64,000 nt of DNA from Sodiomyces alkalinus F11. Taxonomy: Eukaryota; Ascomycota; Sordariomycetes; Glomerellales; Plectosphaerellaceae. The stretch covers positions 7,062,385 through 7,126,384 of the forward strand of contig NW_021167079.1 in the NCBI RefSeq assembly GCF_003711515.1, read 5' to 3'. Position numbers and translations under genes: made by a program. A model generated the notes under the pieces. That model was not told the DNA's origin. It did no database searches and was given only the letters and a program-made list of their open reading frames with translations. Shown here piece after piece: positions 11,590-20,509 of this stretch (the first letter of the stretch is position 1; every line of letters starts with the position of its first letter).

Positions 11590-13304
11590 ATGCGCAACAC
11601 GTTCCGTCTCGCCATCTTGGCGGGTGTCCTTCCTGCCTACGCCCAGGATGACGCTGCTCAAGCCCCCATGCTTAGCAACGTTGAACTTCAACCACCTCAA
11701 CCGCCCATCACATCAAACAAGAAGCCCTTGGTAGACACCGAGGCCTTACAGAAGCTCATCAAAGCGGATAATCTCCTTGCCCGTGCAGAACACCTCTACG
11801 AAATCGCCAAGCTTGGAGAACCGGAGTATAATCATCCCACCCGGGTCATTGGAAGTGAAGGTGTGCAGGTTTCCGCCCTCTTTTACTCGTTCTCTACTCG
11901 TTCTTTCATAGAAGTAGACCGTTGACCCTCTTGACTTTCCACCAGGCCACCTGGGAACGCTGTCGTATATCTACTCCACTCTCGCCGACCTGGGCGACTA
12001 TTACAAGCTCTCCAATCAGTCATTCCCCGCCGTCACCGGCAATGTTTTCGAGTCGCGCCTGGTCCTGGGTACCGACGTTCCCAAGTCAGCCGCGCCCATG
12101 AGCCTGACACCCCCGACCAAGGACAAGCAGCCCGTTCACGGGGACCTGATTCTTGTTGACAATGACGGCTGCCACCTCTCCGACTATCCGTCCGACCTGA
12201 CCGGGAACATCGCCTTCATCCGCCGCGGCACCTGCCCCTTCGGCACCAAGTCGGAGAACGCCGGCAAGAAGGGCGCCGTTGCTGCCGTCATCTACAACTA
12301 CGAGAGCGAAACCGTTCACGGCACCCTCGGCACCCCCTCTCCCGATCACGTTGCCACGTTTGGTCTTGGTGGTGACGACGCCCAGCCCTACCTCGACAAG
12401 CTCCGCGACGGCGAGACGGTGGATGCCATAGCCTACATCGACGCCGTGGTCGAATCGATCGAGACGACCAATATTATCGCGCAGACCGTGGAGGGCGACC
12501 CGGACAACTGCGTCATGCTCGGCGGCCATAGCGATAGCGTCGCCGAAGGTCCTGGCATCAACGACGACGGTTCCGGCTCCCTGACTCTCCTCGAGGTCGC
12601 CACCCAGCTCACCAACTTTCGCGTCAACAACTGCGTCCGCTTTGCGTGGTGGTCCGCCGAGGAGGAAGGTCTCCTCGGTTCCGATTACTACGTCTCCGTT
12701 CTTTCCCCGGAAGAGAACAGGAAGATCCGCCTCTTCATGGACTACGACATGATGGCCAGCCCCAACTTCGCCTTCCAAATCTACAACGCCACCAACGAGG
12801 CCAATCCGGTTGGTTCCGGGGAGCTGCGCAAGCTCTATGAGGACTGGTACGAGAGCCATGATCTCAACTACACCTTCATTCCCTTTGACGGCCGGAGCGA
12901 CTACGACGGTTTCATCCGCAATGGCATTCCTGGCGGAGGCATTGCCACCGGCGCCGAGGGAATCAAGACGGAGGAGGAGGTTGACATGTTCGGCGGTCGG
13001 GCGGGCGAATGGTACGACCCTTGCTACCACCAGCTTTGCGACGATGTCAGTAATGTCAATATGACCGCTTGGGAGCTTAACACCAAGGTATGCCCGTCAA
13101 TTTTTTTTTTGTTTTTTTTCTTCTGTCTAGCGTCCCAAGAAGCCATCTGCTGACCTTTCCTGTTCACAGCTGGTGGCTCATTCCGTTGCTCATTATGCCG
13201 TCTCCTTCGACGGGTTCCCGGAACGAACTGATGTGGATGCCGCTACGACGTCTCATCTGTACGCGCAGGAGACGAAGTACCATGGCAAGAAGCTTTTCAT
13301 CTAG
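11590..13304 (+). CDS. Secreted or vacuolar M28-family zinc aminopeptidase (Lap2/aminopeptidase Y type)
   Basis: Three exons, 11590-11860, 11946-13087 and 13170-13304, encode 515 residues; the introns are 85 and 82 bp. Residues 1-18 form a signal peptide ending in AYA. A protease-associated (PA) domain lies between about residues 110 and 240 (NIAFIRRGTCPFGTKS). The M28 catalytic domain follows. The di-zinc ligands and catalytic residues are visible: H285 and D287 in GGHSDSV, D297 in INDDGSG, E329/E330 in SAEEEGLLGS, D358 in MDYDMMA and H452 in CYHQLCDD. The length and PA-M28 order match fungal Lap2 and yeast Ape3. These enzymes remove N-terminal residues, often leucine, from peptides outside the cell or in the vacuole. 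All catalytic positions are intact, so an active enzyme is expected. Exact specificity cannot be read from the sequence. Confidence 0.93.
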
Positions 13305-14086
13305 CTGAGCGCCAACGAACATATCGGTCGGCCGATCCATCTTGCATCTACTGTACATATATGCCGATACATAAGACCATACTCTTGTTATCTGTTGCCG
13401 GTTTTTTTTTTCGCGTCGCCGATGGAGCTCCTCCTGCTCGCTGCCCAGTGTTGTGATTGTCATTTAGCATAAAAAAAGTTCTCTTGCTTCTCAAAGAAGG
13501 GAAGGCAGCTTTGTCCCCCTTGTGGTAGTCGGCGCCGTCTCGGTATCCCACGGTCCACCACTTGATGGAGTCGTAGCACTCCTGGTCCTGGCCGAGACGC
13601 AGCATGCTGACAGGCACGTCCTCAAGGACAGAGGTTGAAATGACCGTTGGCGTTTGCACGTCGCTTAATACAGACCAAACACTGGTAAGTACAAACGAAT
13701 ACTGAAAAGGCTTGGTCTTAATGTCGCGGAAACCGGGATAGTCTTCTAAGTTGTTTGGCTAAGGTCTTTTCTGGTTAAGTAGAGCACAAACCCCCTGAGG
13801 GCTTATGGCTAATTATTATTATGTGCTACAAACAAAATACATAACGCCCAGTCTTTAACACAAAATGAATCAATGATCTTGGCAACATGTTTGTGAAGGC
13901 TGCATTAAAGTGGAAAAGAAAAAGTAAAAGAAAAACAACACCCCCCCTTTTTCTTACAAACCCCAACTCGTCTTACCTTACAAACATGCTTTGAGAGTTG
14001 AGACCTGAGAGTTTACAGCCCTACAGGTTCCAACCTATCAAGACAGACACCTTAGTCTAACTTCACTTCAACACCCACGCAGTCGT
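13305..14086. other. Convergent intergenic region containing a decayed gene fragment
   Basis: About 780 bp between the 3' ends of the aminopeptidase (+) and the flavoenzyme (-). Apart from the minus-strand relic annotated separately at 13470-13758, nothing coding is apparent. Confidence 0.5.
13470..13758 (-). pseudogene. Fragment of an uncharacterised fungal protein family (relic)
   Basis: On the minus strand a frame without a plausible start codon reads as protein-like sequence for about 96 residues. It contains KPFQYSFVLTSVWSVLSD, then PTVISTSVLEDVP and MLRLGQDQECYDSIKWW. I recall blocks such as 'LRLGRDQECYDFxKWW' from a family of uncharacterised Pezizomycotina proteins. The conserved continuation expected after the WW is missing, and the sequence degenerates after about 13500. 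There is no credible upstream exon or ATG. It therefore looks like an isolated internal fragment left by deletion or ectopic duplication. Family assignment is from memory and moderate. Confidence 0.5.
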
Positions 14087-15757
14087 TCAGGGTTTGAATC
14101 CTCCCGTTCTATTCCTGAACATGCCACTCGGGTCCACCTCCTCCTGCACCCTTGCCGCCAACTCTGCCATCTCAAGACTCAACCTTCCAAAGTAATCCTG
14201 TTCGTAAAACCCATCGTTCATGAAGAGCGGCAGATACGCCTCGGGAAGCCGTCCCTCGCGCGTAGCCTGCAAAACAATCTCCCTCATCCCACTATACCCG
14301 CTCCGCAAGGCATCCTGTATCCTCGGGCTATTGACGTCCAAAAGGTGGCTCACCGTAATCGCGAGCACGACCCGATCGACGCTATCGTCGAGGTCGAGCA
14401 AATCCCCGCCCTTCTCGCGCGCAATGCGTGCCATCCCCCTCGGGAGGGGCTGGAAGGCGACGTTGCCCACCATGCCGGGCACGAGCAGGATGCTGCTGCG
14501 CACCTGCTTCCAGTGCTCGTAGATGTCGTCCAGGACCGCCACGTTCGCCGCGTCCGGGAGCGGCATGGTCTCGGTGCCGATGTGGTAGACGCTGCCCTCC
14601 ACCACGGCGAAGTTGTTGGACGTCACCAGGCTGTGGTAGCTCTGCGTGCGGGCCGTGTTGGCGAAGGGTTGCAGGGCGGCGAAGGCGTCGAAGGTGCCCG
14701 CGGGCGGCGAGGGGCCGTTGTAGTATACGAAGAGGATCCAGATGTTGAGGGCCCCGCCCGCGGTGAGGATCGCGGTGGGGATGATGGCGGCTTTTTCGTC
14801 GGGGTAGTGCTCGGTGAATTCGCGGATGGCGCGAAGCATGGCGGCGTCGGTTTTTGGTGTGGACAGGTAGGTGAGGACCCCGCCCCAGACCTCGCCCTGG
14901 GGGTAGGCCTGCAGGAGGAAGGAGGCCACGACGCCGTAGGCGTTGCCGCCACCCTTGAGCGCGCGGAAGAGGTCCGGGCTGGAGGAGTCGGTGACGCTGA
15001 TGACCGTTGCGTTGGGCAGGACGAGTTCGAATTCGAGGACGGAGTTGGCGGCCCAGCCGTACTGTGTGCTCATGAAGCTCAGGCCACCTGGGAAGAAACC
15101 CCGCGAGTTAGAGAGAGAGAGAGAGCGTCTTGGCCATATTTATTTGTTTTGTCTTTGTTGCTGTTGGTGTGGAAGTTGGGGAGGGTGGTGGTGTTGATTA
15201 CAATTTATGGCCGCCTCCCTCCCCATCGTAGGGACAAGGGCAAAGTGAGACTCACCTCCAAGTATATATCCTCCAACACCAACATTTCCGATGCGGCCTC
15301 CGACGGCGGAGTAGCCGGTGCGTTGCAGCGCCTCGGAAACGTCCTCCCAGCGATTTCCCGGCCCGACCCGGACGGTCTCGGCCTCAGGGTCCAGCGTGAC
15401 CTGGTTCAGCTTCGCAGTAGAAATCAAAGGACCCCCGTGCACACTGGAGAAGTAGTTGTTCGGGTTATGGCCCCCGGATTTGACGGCGAAGGTCTCGTTG
15501 TTATCTCGGAGGATAGACACGATGGCGACCAACTCGTCCGTGGTCTGTGGGTAGAGGAGACAGCTGGGCTTCAAGTCCCCGGCCGCTGTGGACCAGTACT
15601 GCTTCTGCTCACGGATGTATTGCAGTGAAAGGCGGTGGCTGACGACTTCGATCCCGCCGAGGGCGGTGACGTCATCACATGTGTCTGCGAGAGAGACCGA
15701 AGCCAGAGTGGCTACGGCTAGGACGAGCCTGAACATGAAGAATGCGGAGTTGAACAT
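14087..15757 (-). CDS. Secreted FAD-dependent oxidoreductase, berberine-bridge-enzyme-like
   Basis: Two exons on the minus strand, 15256-15757 and 14087-15087, encode 500 residues. The 168-bp intron has a GTGAGT donor and a CAG acceptor. The start at 15757 gives a signal peptide ending VSLA; an in-frame ATG at 15736 gives a shorter one and is equally possible. The FAD-binding PCMH-type domain shows KSGGHNPN, with H97 as the expected covalent FAD attachment site. Joining the exons restores GGYILGGGLSF, a hallmark of the family. The C-terminus carries the BBE motif around MFRNRTGG. The segment GRIGNVGVGG lacks the cysteine found in bicovalent members such as glucooligosaccharide oxidases, so single covalent flavinylation is predicted. 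Substrates of fungal members range from sugars to secondary metabolites; this one is unassigned. No biosynthetic genes adjoin it. Confidence 0.9.
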
Positions 15758-17452
15758 GCTTTCACCCGGCTGGAGAGACAGAAGACAACAATCATATAAC
15801 ATGTGTTCGAGGACATGGTCACAGGAAGTCCATACCGAGGGTGGCTCCCTTTATACCTCCTCTCCTCCGTTCCCACATCGTGATATATTTACACTGATGG
15901 CCATGTCCATGTCAGATGCCCACTTATCAACCCCATCCAAACTACTTCTGCATGTGCCCAGTGCCCAAGAACGCGACTGGAAATGTGGAAATACCAGAGC
16001 CTGTAGGCTGGGTGCTATTGTTGTAGCTATTCAGGGTATATATCTGTTTGTGGGCACCATCGCGCTAGCTAGGGAATCAGGGATGGATGGGTTGGACTCG
16101 TCTGATATCAGATGACGCGGGCCAGGCACACTGTGATTGGGTTAGGATGCAAAAGTCAATAACCGAATGTAGCTCTCGCTGGTATATCAGACAGGTTAAG
16201 ACTGGGGATGCTGTGCGCCATCGCCGGATCAGGGCCATGCAGCACCAAGTTCCAACTTTTCAAGGCATCGCGGCGCAGCCTAGGCCACACCTCGGGACTT
16301 CTTCGGACAACCACGAGAGACGATGTCAAGTTCCAAGGTGATGAAACGGGAGAAGATCGTCACCTGAAAGCTCCGAGGCCGAGGCTAGAGACCATGAAGT
16401 CACCAAATGCAGTCGCAAGTTGGTAAGCTCCCCTGCCCTGGAGTTGTCACGACTCATGAATCGTGATGGGTCTCGCGATGTGTGTGAGACACGACCGATG
16501 ATTCGGAATAAAGAACAATGCCGGTCGAGTCCATTCTGCCCTATCCAACTTGCGTACGCGAACATCACGTATGAAAAGCATTTTGTACGACACTGAGATC
16601 CGCTAGGCGGGTCCATCCGAGACAAGTATCCATTCGGAGTTCAGACCGTCAGGGGGAGAATGCGCGGGGAGAGCATGCAGTGCAGCCGCCCCGCTTGAAG
16701 GGAGCTGCCCGGTGTCTCAGAACTCGTACGGGCATTGATGCAGGTGATAGAACATCTCGACCAGCTGTACGTTGTAAGCCTGCGCAGTGCCTTGGATCTT
16801 GGTCGCCGAGCCCCCGCGCAAGCTCGCTCATTGTTTTTGGAGTCGAGAAGCTCGAGAAGCCTGGATGTTGGACAGTGATTGGTGGAGGGCGGTTCGATGC
16901 GTGCACAATGACGAAGCCGGCCCCACGCGAAGCGGATCGAGGGCTTTTGATAAACGAGGAAACGTGTGAGGCTGAGACAGACGAAGAAAAAAAAAAGAAG
17001 CAAAGGAAAAAAGAGGTAAAGGTCTCCAAAAGCACCAAGGTAATACAACGATCAAACGGCAAATGCTATTGGCACGAGCCGTTTCCAGTTTGTGTAGGGA
17101 TGCTATGTGCGGTCACTCCGTCTTTAGCCCGAGAGGAGTCCGTCCAAAGCCGACGCTACTACCGGCCCCACCACGGGAACGACCCGATCGGGTACGTCAT
17201 ACCCATAAGTTGTAACCCGGATGAGGAAGTATACACCATGTACTTCCGGGTGTGTTCCCAGTGTATCGGATATCGCACATTCATACGGATATACATTTTG
17301 AGAACTCTGCACACAAATATTGTATTCATATCCTACCCGAATTCCTACCACGAATCTCCGCGAAAGGCCTCCTCCCCGATTTTCTGCATCTGCTCAACTT
17401 CCAGCCTTCCCGTAACAACAAAGCAAAGACTCAACATCCGTACAGAGGACGA
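15758..17452. other. Intergenic region between the flavoenzyme and the SMP gene
   Basis: About 1.7 kb. The left end should contain the flavoenzyme promoter and the right end the 3' flank of the SMP gene. Plus-strand frames here (for example 16680-17585) have no recognisable motif and run antisense into the SMP exons, so they are not called. Confidence 0.45.
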
Positions 17453-17736
17453 TTACTTCTTCGAGCCGGACGAATCTTTGCCTTCCGCAGAGTGGCCGAT
17501 GCCCTGGTGTGAAGTCGCGGCTGACTGTTGGGCTGCCGCGGCATGCCGATCGGCTGCACCCTGGGCACGAGCGGCGAATCCATGAGAGCTCATGTCACCA
17601 CCAGCCTTGGCCTTCGCGATAGATTATCATTAGAATGAATCCAAGGAGTTACAGAAACCAATTGCACCACTAGTTGGCTTACCTGGCCCGACTGGATTCT
17701 GGAGGCATCCGATTTGCTCATTTCTTGCTTCGGCAT
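17453..17736 (-). CDS. Small SMP-domain (seed-maturation-like) stress protein
   Basis: Two exons on the minus strand, 17683-17736 and 17453-17611, encode 70 residues, MPKQEMSKSDASRIQSGQ joined to AKAGGDMSSHGFAARAQ. The pattern 'SDASRIQS-Q ... GGDMSS-GFAARAQ-AAD' is typical of short fungal proteins with the seed maturation protein (SMP) fold, related to plant LEA proteins. They are often induced during conidiation or desiccation. The protein is hydrophilic, Ala/Ser/Gln-rich and without a signal peptide. The 71-bp intron has a good GTAAGC donor but a GAAG acceptor instead of the usual YAG; no better acceptor is present. The function is inferred from the family, and the gene is probably stress- or development-regulated. 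Confidence 0.72.
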
Positions 17737-18371
17737 TTTTTTCTTAGGGTGACGGTGAAGAAATGTAGAGTGGTTTGGGGTTTTCTGTCTTTTGTCAACT
17801 GGTTTGCTCCTGATTTTTCTTTCGGGTACAAGAGGAGATGAAGTAAGTTTCCCGGATAGTATACATGGCATGCAGAGGGAGGGGTATTTATATTCCATTT
17901 TCAAGCATAGCATCGTGGTGTGATCTTATGTCGATGACGATGAGAAGTGAATACGGTCCAACTGAACTGATATTCTGAGGCAAGCACCCTTGCAAATTTG
18001 CTCTGGGTTTGACAATCACGTCTCCAAGATGAAGAAAGTGTGGCTTTTCTCTGACGGTCGGTGACATCAAACATCTAACCTGAAAACACACAGAACATAA
18101 AACAAGAGAGTGTATAAATAGCATGCATGTTTGGATATCCAGCAGGTAGAATATGTAAATGTTTTTGTAGGTCGTTTCTAAGTAAAAGAAACTTCCTCTG
18201 CTTTGCATATTCTACCTGCTGGATATCCAAACATGCCTGCTATTTATACACTCCCTAAATAAACTTCCTGTTTTGGGAATGGGCATCTTGCTCATCAAAC
18301 ACACACGGTCACACCCTTCTAAGTATTGAGGGCCAGCTTCTCTTCCTACACGTAATTCACCAGCCCCCGCC
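17737..18371. other. Divergent intergenic region carrying a long inverted repeat
   Basis: About 635 bp between the SMP gene (-) and the uncharacterised gene (+). It includes the 52-bp inverted repeat at 18108-18253 and should contain both promoters. No coding segment is supported. Confidence 0.5.
18108..18253. repeat. Near-perfect 52-bp inverted repeat with 42-bp spacer
   Basis: The left arm is 18108-18159 and the right arm 18202-18253. The arms are reverse complements with only two mismatches that I can count. Each arm starts GAGTGTATAAATAGC, so a TATAAATA box occurs on the plus strand of the left arm and on the minus strand of the right arm; the two point toward each other. The spacer is 18160-18201. 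The structure could extrude as a cruciform, or form a long hairpin if transcribed. It might also be a tiny foldback element. No target-site duplication was identified. Confidence 0.9.
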
Positions 18372-19220
18372 ATGACATATCTGGAAGACCGCGTTGCCGA
18401 GCTTTTGCAACGTCTGGAGACGTCCCAGCTTCTCCTTGTTGAATGGGAGGTCAGCCTCAAGATCCGATTAGGTTATCCTCTCGCGGGTGATAGTGCAAGT
18501 CGACAAACATCATCTCTCAAATTCTCAACCGTAATAAATAAGAAGTCTAACAATCGGCAGAGCCTTTTCTTCCTAGTCCCAGATGACCAGTTGGAGGAAG
18601 CCTGCGGTCTCGCTGTCGATACAGGGCTGTGTCCTGCAGATGAGGAGTCGTTACCACGAATATACGAGTGCGAGTTCTGTCATCGGGCAGTTCGCTACCG
18701 TCTCGATGATTCTCCTCCTTACCCCTGTGGCTATGGACCGTCATTGCCTAGGCTCGTTTTTGTGCCGATGTCCTGGACTGGAATCACGCGCGACGAGCTG
18801 CTGCCGATCCCGGCTGGGGAACGCTCCCGGCCCGAGATTCCCGCTCTACCTCGTAACACCATGACGGTGCCCCTTCCTGCGACGTGCGCTGCTTTGGTGC
18901 GTATGGCTGCTCGCCAGACACGTTCGAGTTGGGTCCGTGGAGCTCTTCTCGAAGGACTTGCTAGCGTGCTCGGATACAGTCTGTTCGACATGAGCTACGA
19001 AGGATCTTACCTAGTCATACCTTCGAATGATGTGCCTCTGTCAGACAAGGAGGTCCGAGAGATAGAGAATGCCGGGGCAGAAATAAGAAAATGGGTCTTT
19101 AGGCCTGACGAGGAGTGGATGAGAGAGACTCTGATTCAATGTGCTACTGCGAAGAAGGGCTACGATGACCTACCTTGGCAAGCGGGAGAAGATGCAGACA
19201 CACTTGAATCTAGGCCCTGA
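18372..19220 (+). CDS. Uncharacterised fungal protein, possibly a degenerate nucleotidyltransferase-fold member
   Basis: The frame is open from ATG 18372 to TGA 19220. I prefer a two-exon model, 18372-18449 and 18561-19220 (245 residues). The removed 111 bp has a GTCAGC donor, a TCTAAC branch-point-like site and a GGCAG acceptor. Because 111 is a multiple of three, retention also gives an open 282-residue product. The main body starts LFFLVPDDQLEEACGLAVDT and includes RLVFVPMSWTGI and a helical C-terminal region. The 'VPDDQLEEA-xLxxxTGL' pattern reminds me of fungal nucleotidyltransferase-like proteins, where it follows the catalytic strand; the catalytic GG and DxD motifs themselves are not seen. 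No signal peptide or membrane segment is evident. A decayed copy of the C-terminus follows the stop. Function unknown. Confidence 0.6.
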   Translation: MTYLEDRVAELLQRLETSQLLLVEWEVSLKIRLGYPLAGDSASRQTSSLKFSTVINKKSNNRQSLFFLVPDDQLEEACGLAVDTGLCPADEESLPRIYECEFCHRAVRYRLDDSPPYPCGYGPSLPRLVFVPMSWTGITRDELLPIPAGERSRPEIPALPRNTMTVPLPATCAALVRMAARQTRSSWVRGALLEGLASVLGYSLFDMSYEGSYLVIPSNDVPLSDKEVREIENAGAEIRKWVFRPDEEWMRETLIQCATAKKGYDDLPWQAGEDADTLESRP

Positions 19221-19324
19221 TTCAAGTTGTTACTGCAAAGAAACACTGTGACGAGTTACCTTACCCAGAGAATGCAAAAATACAGTATCCACCTTACCAA
19301 GAGAATGTGAACAGTCGTACTTGA
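19130..19324 (+). repeat. Imperfect tandem duplication of the 3' end of the uncharacterised gene
   Basis: The coding end around 19130-19214 reads LIQCATAKKGYDDLPW. A second copy begins at about 19217, overlapping the stop codon in another frame, and reads LIQVVTAKKHCDELPY. It then ends at a TGA at 19322-19324. Both copies also share an ACTTGAAT-containing segment at their right ends. The two copies match at many positions but have diverged. Confidence 0.7.
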
Positions 19325-19776
19325 ATTCTGAGCGAGTCGATGTCTGTCCCGCTCTGACTTCAGCCTTCAAGCGGTTCTACAATGATGATGATATTTTGTA
19401 ATGCCTGAATATCTCTGTCAAAGAGACCTAGAGCAAAGGACGCCTACGCCGTACCGAAAAGTAGTTGTAAGGTAGAGATGCTTCTATGTTCAAAGGGGTA
19501 TACCCGCCCCCAAGCCGTCAAAATACCACAAAATCTCGTTTCGCCCCAAGGCAAAAGGGGTCGTACTTCCCTCGAGTCCCTCCAGGTGTAGGTCGTACCT
19601 TCCTTGGGGGACTTCCTTGTCTTGATGACCAGAACACTTCTTGCCACACGTCGCATATACGGAACCTCGCCCTTCTTAGACTGCTTCATCTTTACATCCA
19701 GCGCTGACAGCACACACGTCTTCCGCGTCCGAAGCCAGCACAATTATATTCTAAATTTCTAATCGCTCCGCTCAAC
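19221..19776. other. Spacer between the uncharacterised gene and the nucleotidyltransferase gene
   Basis: About 555 bp. The first 100 bp is the decayed tandem copy of the upstream gene's C-terminus. The rest should be the 3' flank and the promoter of the next gene; no other feature was recognised. Confidence 0.5.
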
Positions 19777-20509
19777 ATGACTCCCCTGGAAGCTCGAACA
19801 CAGGCCGCAACGGCCCTGTCGGACATTCTGACCGAACGCGGCATCGCCCACGCATTCATCGGAGGATTCGCCCTCAACCTTCTTGGCCATCTCCGGGAGA
19901 CTGAAGACATCGATGTCGAGGTCCACATGTCTAATGGCACCGAGGTGCGAGGCCTCTTGACGGAACAGGATGCACGCTTCTCTGTGGATGGCTTTAAGCT
20001 TTTCTTCACGCCGTCCAACCGACCCGAGTTGCGTGTTCGAGTTGAAATCCTCCTCGTCGGGCAGCTCGGCCTCCCCCCCGTGCTGGATGTTTACCTACCA
20101 GGCGACAGTGAGTACCTATCTCTTTTCGCCCCCATCCTAAGATCAGATCCCCCAGGTGTCCGTGTGTCCTATATCTAACATGCTTACAGCGAACATCCCA
20201 ATCCTGCCTCCCGGGGTCTTGATTCTGACGAAACTCAAACGATGCGTATACTTTATCGGCAGCACCCGACCGAGTTCGGTCATGAGGTTTCACATGGATG
20301 AGCTTGATATCAAATACCTGCTCAAATGGCTGGCGGAATGCGATGAAACTGTGGATTTTAAGGGTTACTTCTCACCCGACGTGAACGAATTGTATTCTGC
20401 GACCAAGAAGGTGTTGAAGCATTGGGAGGGAGTTGGTCAAGACGAATGGGTTCGGCTCATGTATGCGGTCATGAACCAGGAGGATCGCGACAGGATGTTG
20501 GGGGATTAA
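19777..20509 (+). CDS. Small nucleotidyltransferase-fold protein
   Basis: Two exons, 19777-20107 and 20190-20509, encode 216 residues; the 82-bp intron has GTGAGT and CAG ends. The N-terminus carries an NTase-type signature: FIGGFALNLLGH (G29, G30) followed by ETEDIDVEV (D44, D46), with a candidate third acidic residue at E90 (VRVEILLVG). This spacing of GG to DxD to a third acidic strand is typical of the Pol beta-like nucleotidyltransferase superfamily (MNT, AbiEii-like and related proteins), which transfers a nucleotide to a protein, RNA or small molecule. The C-terminal half is helical (LDIKYLLKWLAEC, NELYSATKKVLKHW). No targeting signal is visible. The substrate cannot be inferred. The gene lies about 560 bp after another candidate NTase-like gene on the same strand. 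Confidence 0.75.

Noticed and set aside
12086..13030. A 314-codon frame antisense to the aminopeptidase gene
   Set aside because: It is a shadow frame created by strong GC3 bias of the real gene, whose catalytic motifs are intact on the plus strand.
14345..15628. A 427-codon plus-strand frame opposite the BBE-like gene
   Set aside because: It spans exons and intron of the real gene; the flavoenzyme motifs are unambiguous on the other strand.
11590..15757. Aminopeptidase plus BBE-like oxidoreductase as part of a secondary-metabolite cluster
   Set aside because: No backbone synthase, transporter or pathway regulator lies nearby, and both enzymes are common stand-alone secreted proteins.
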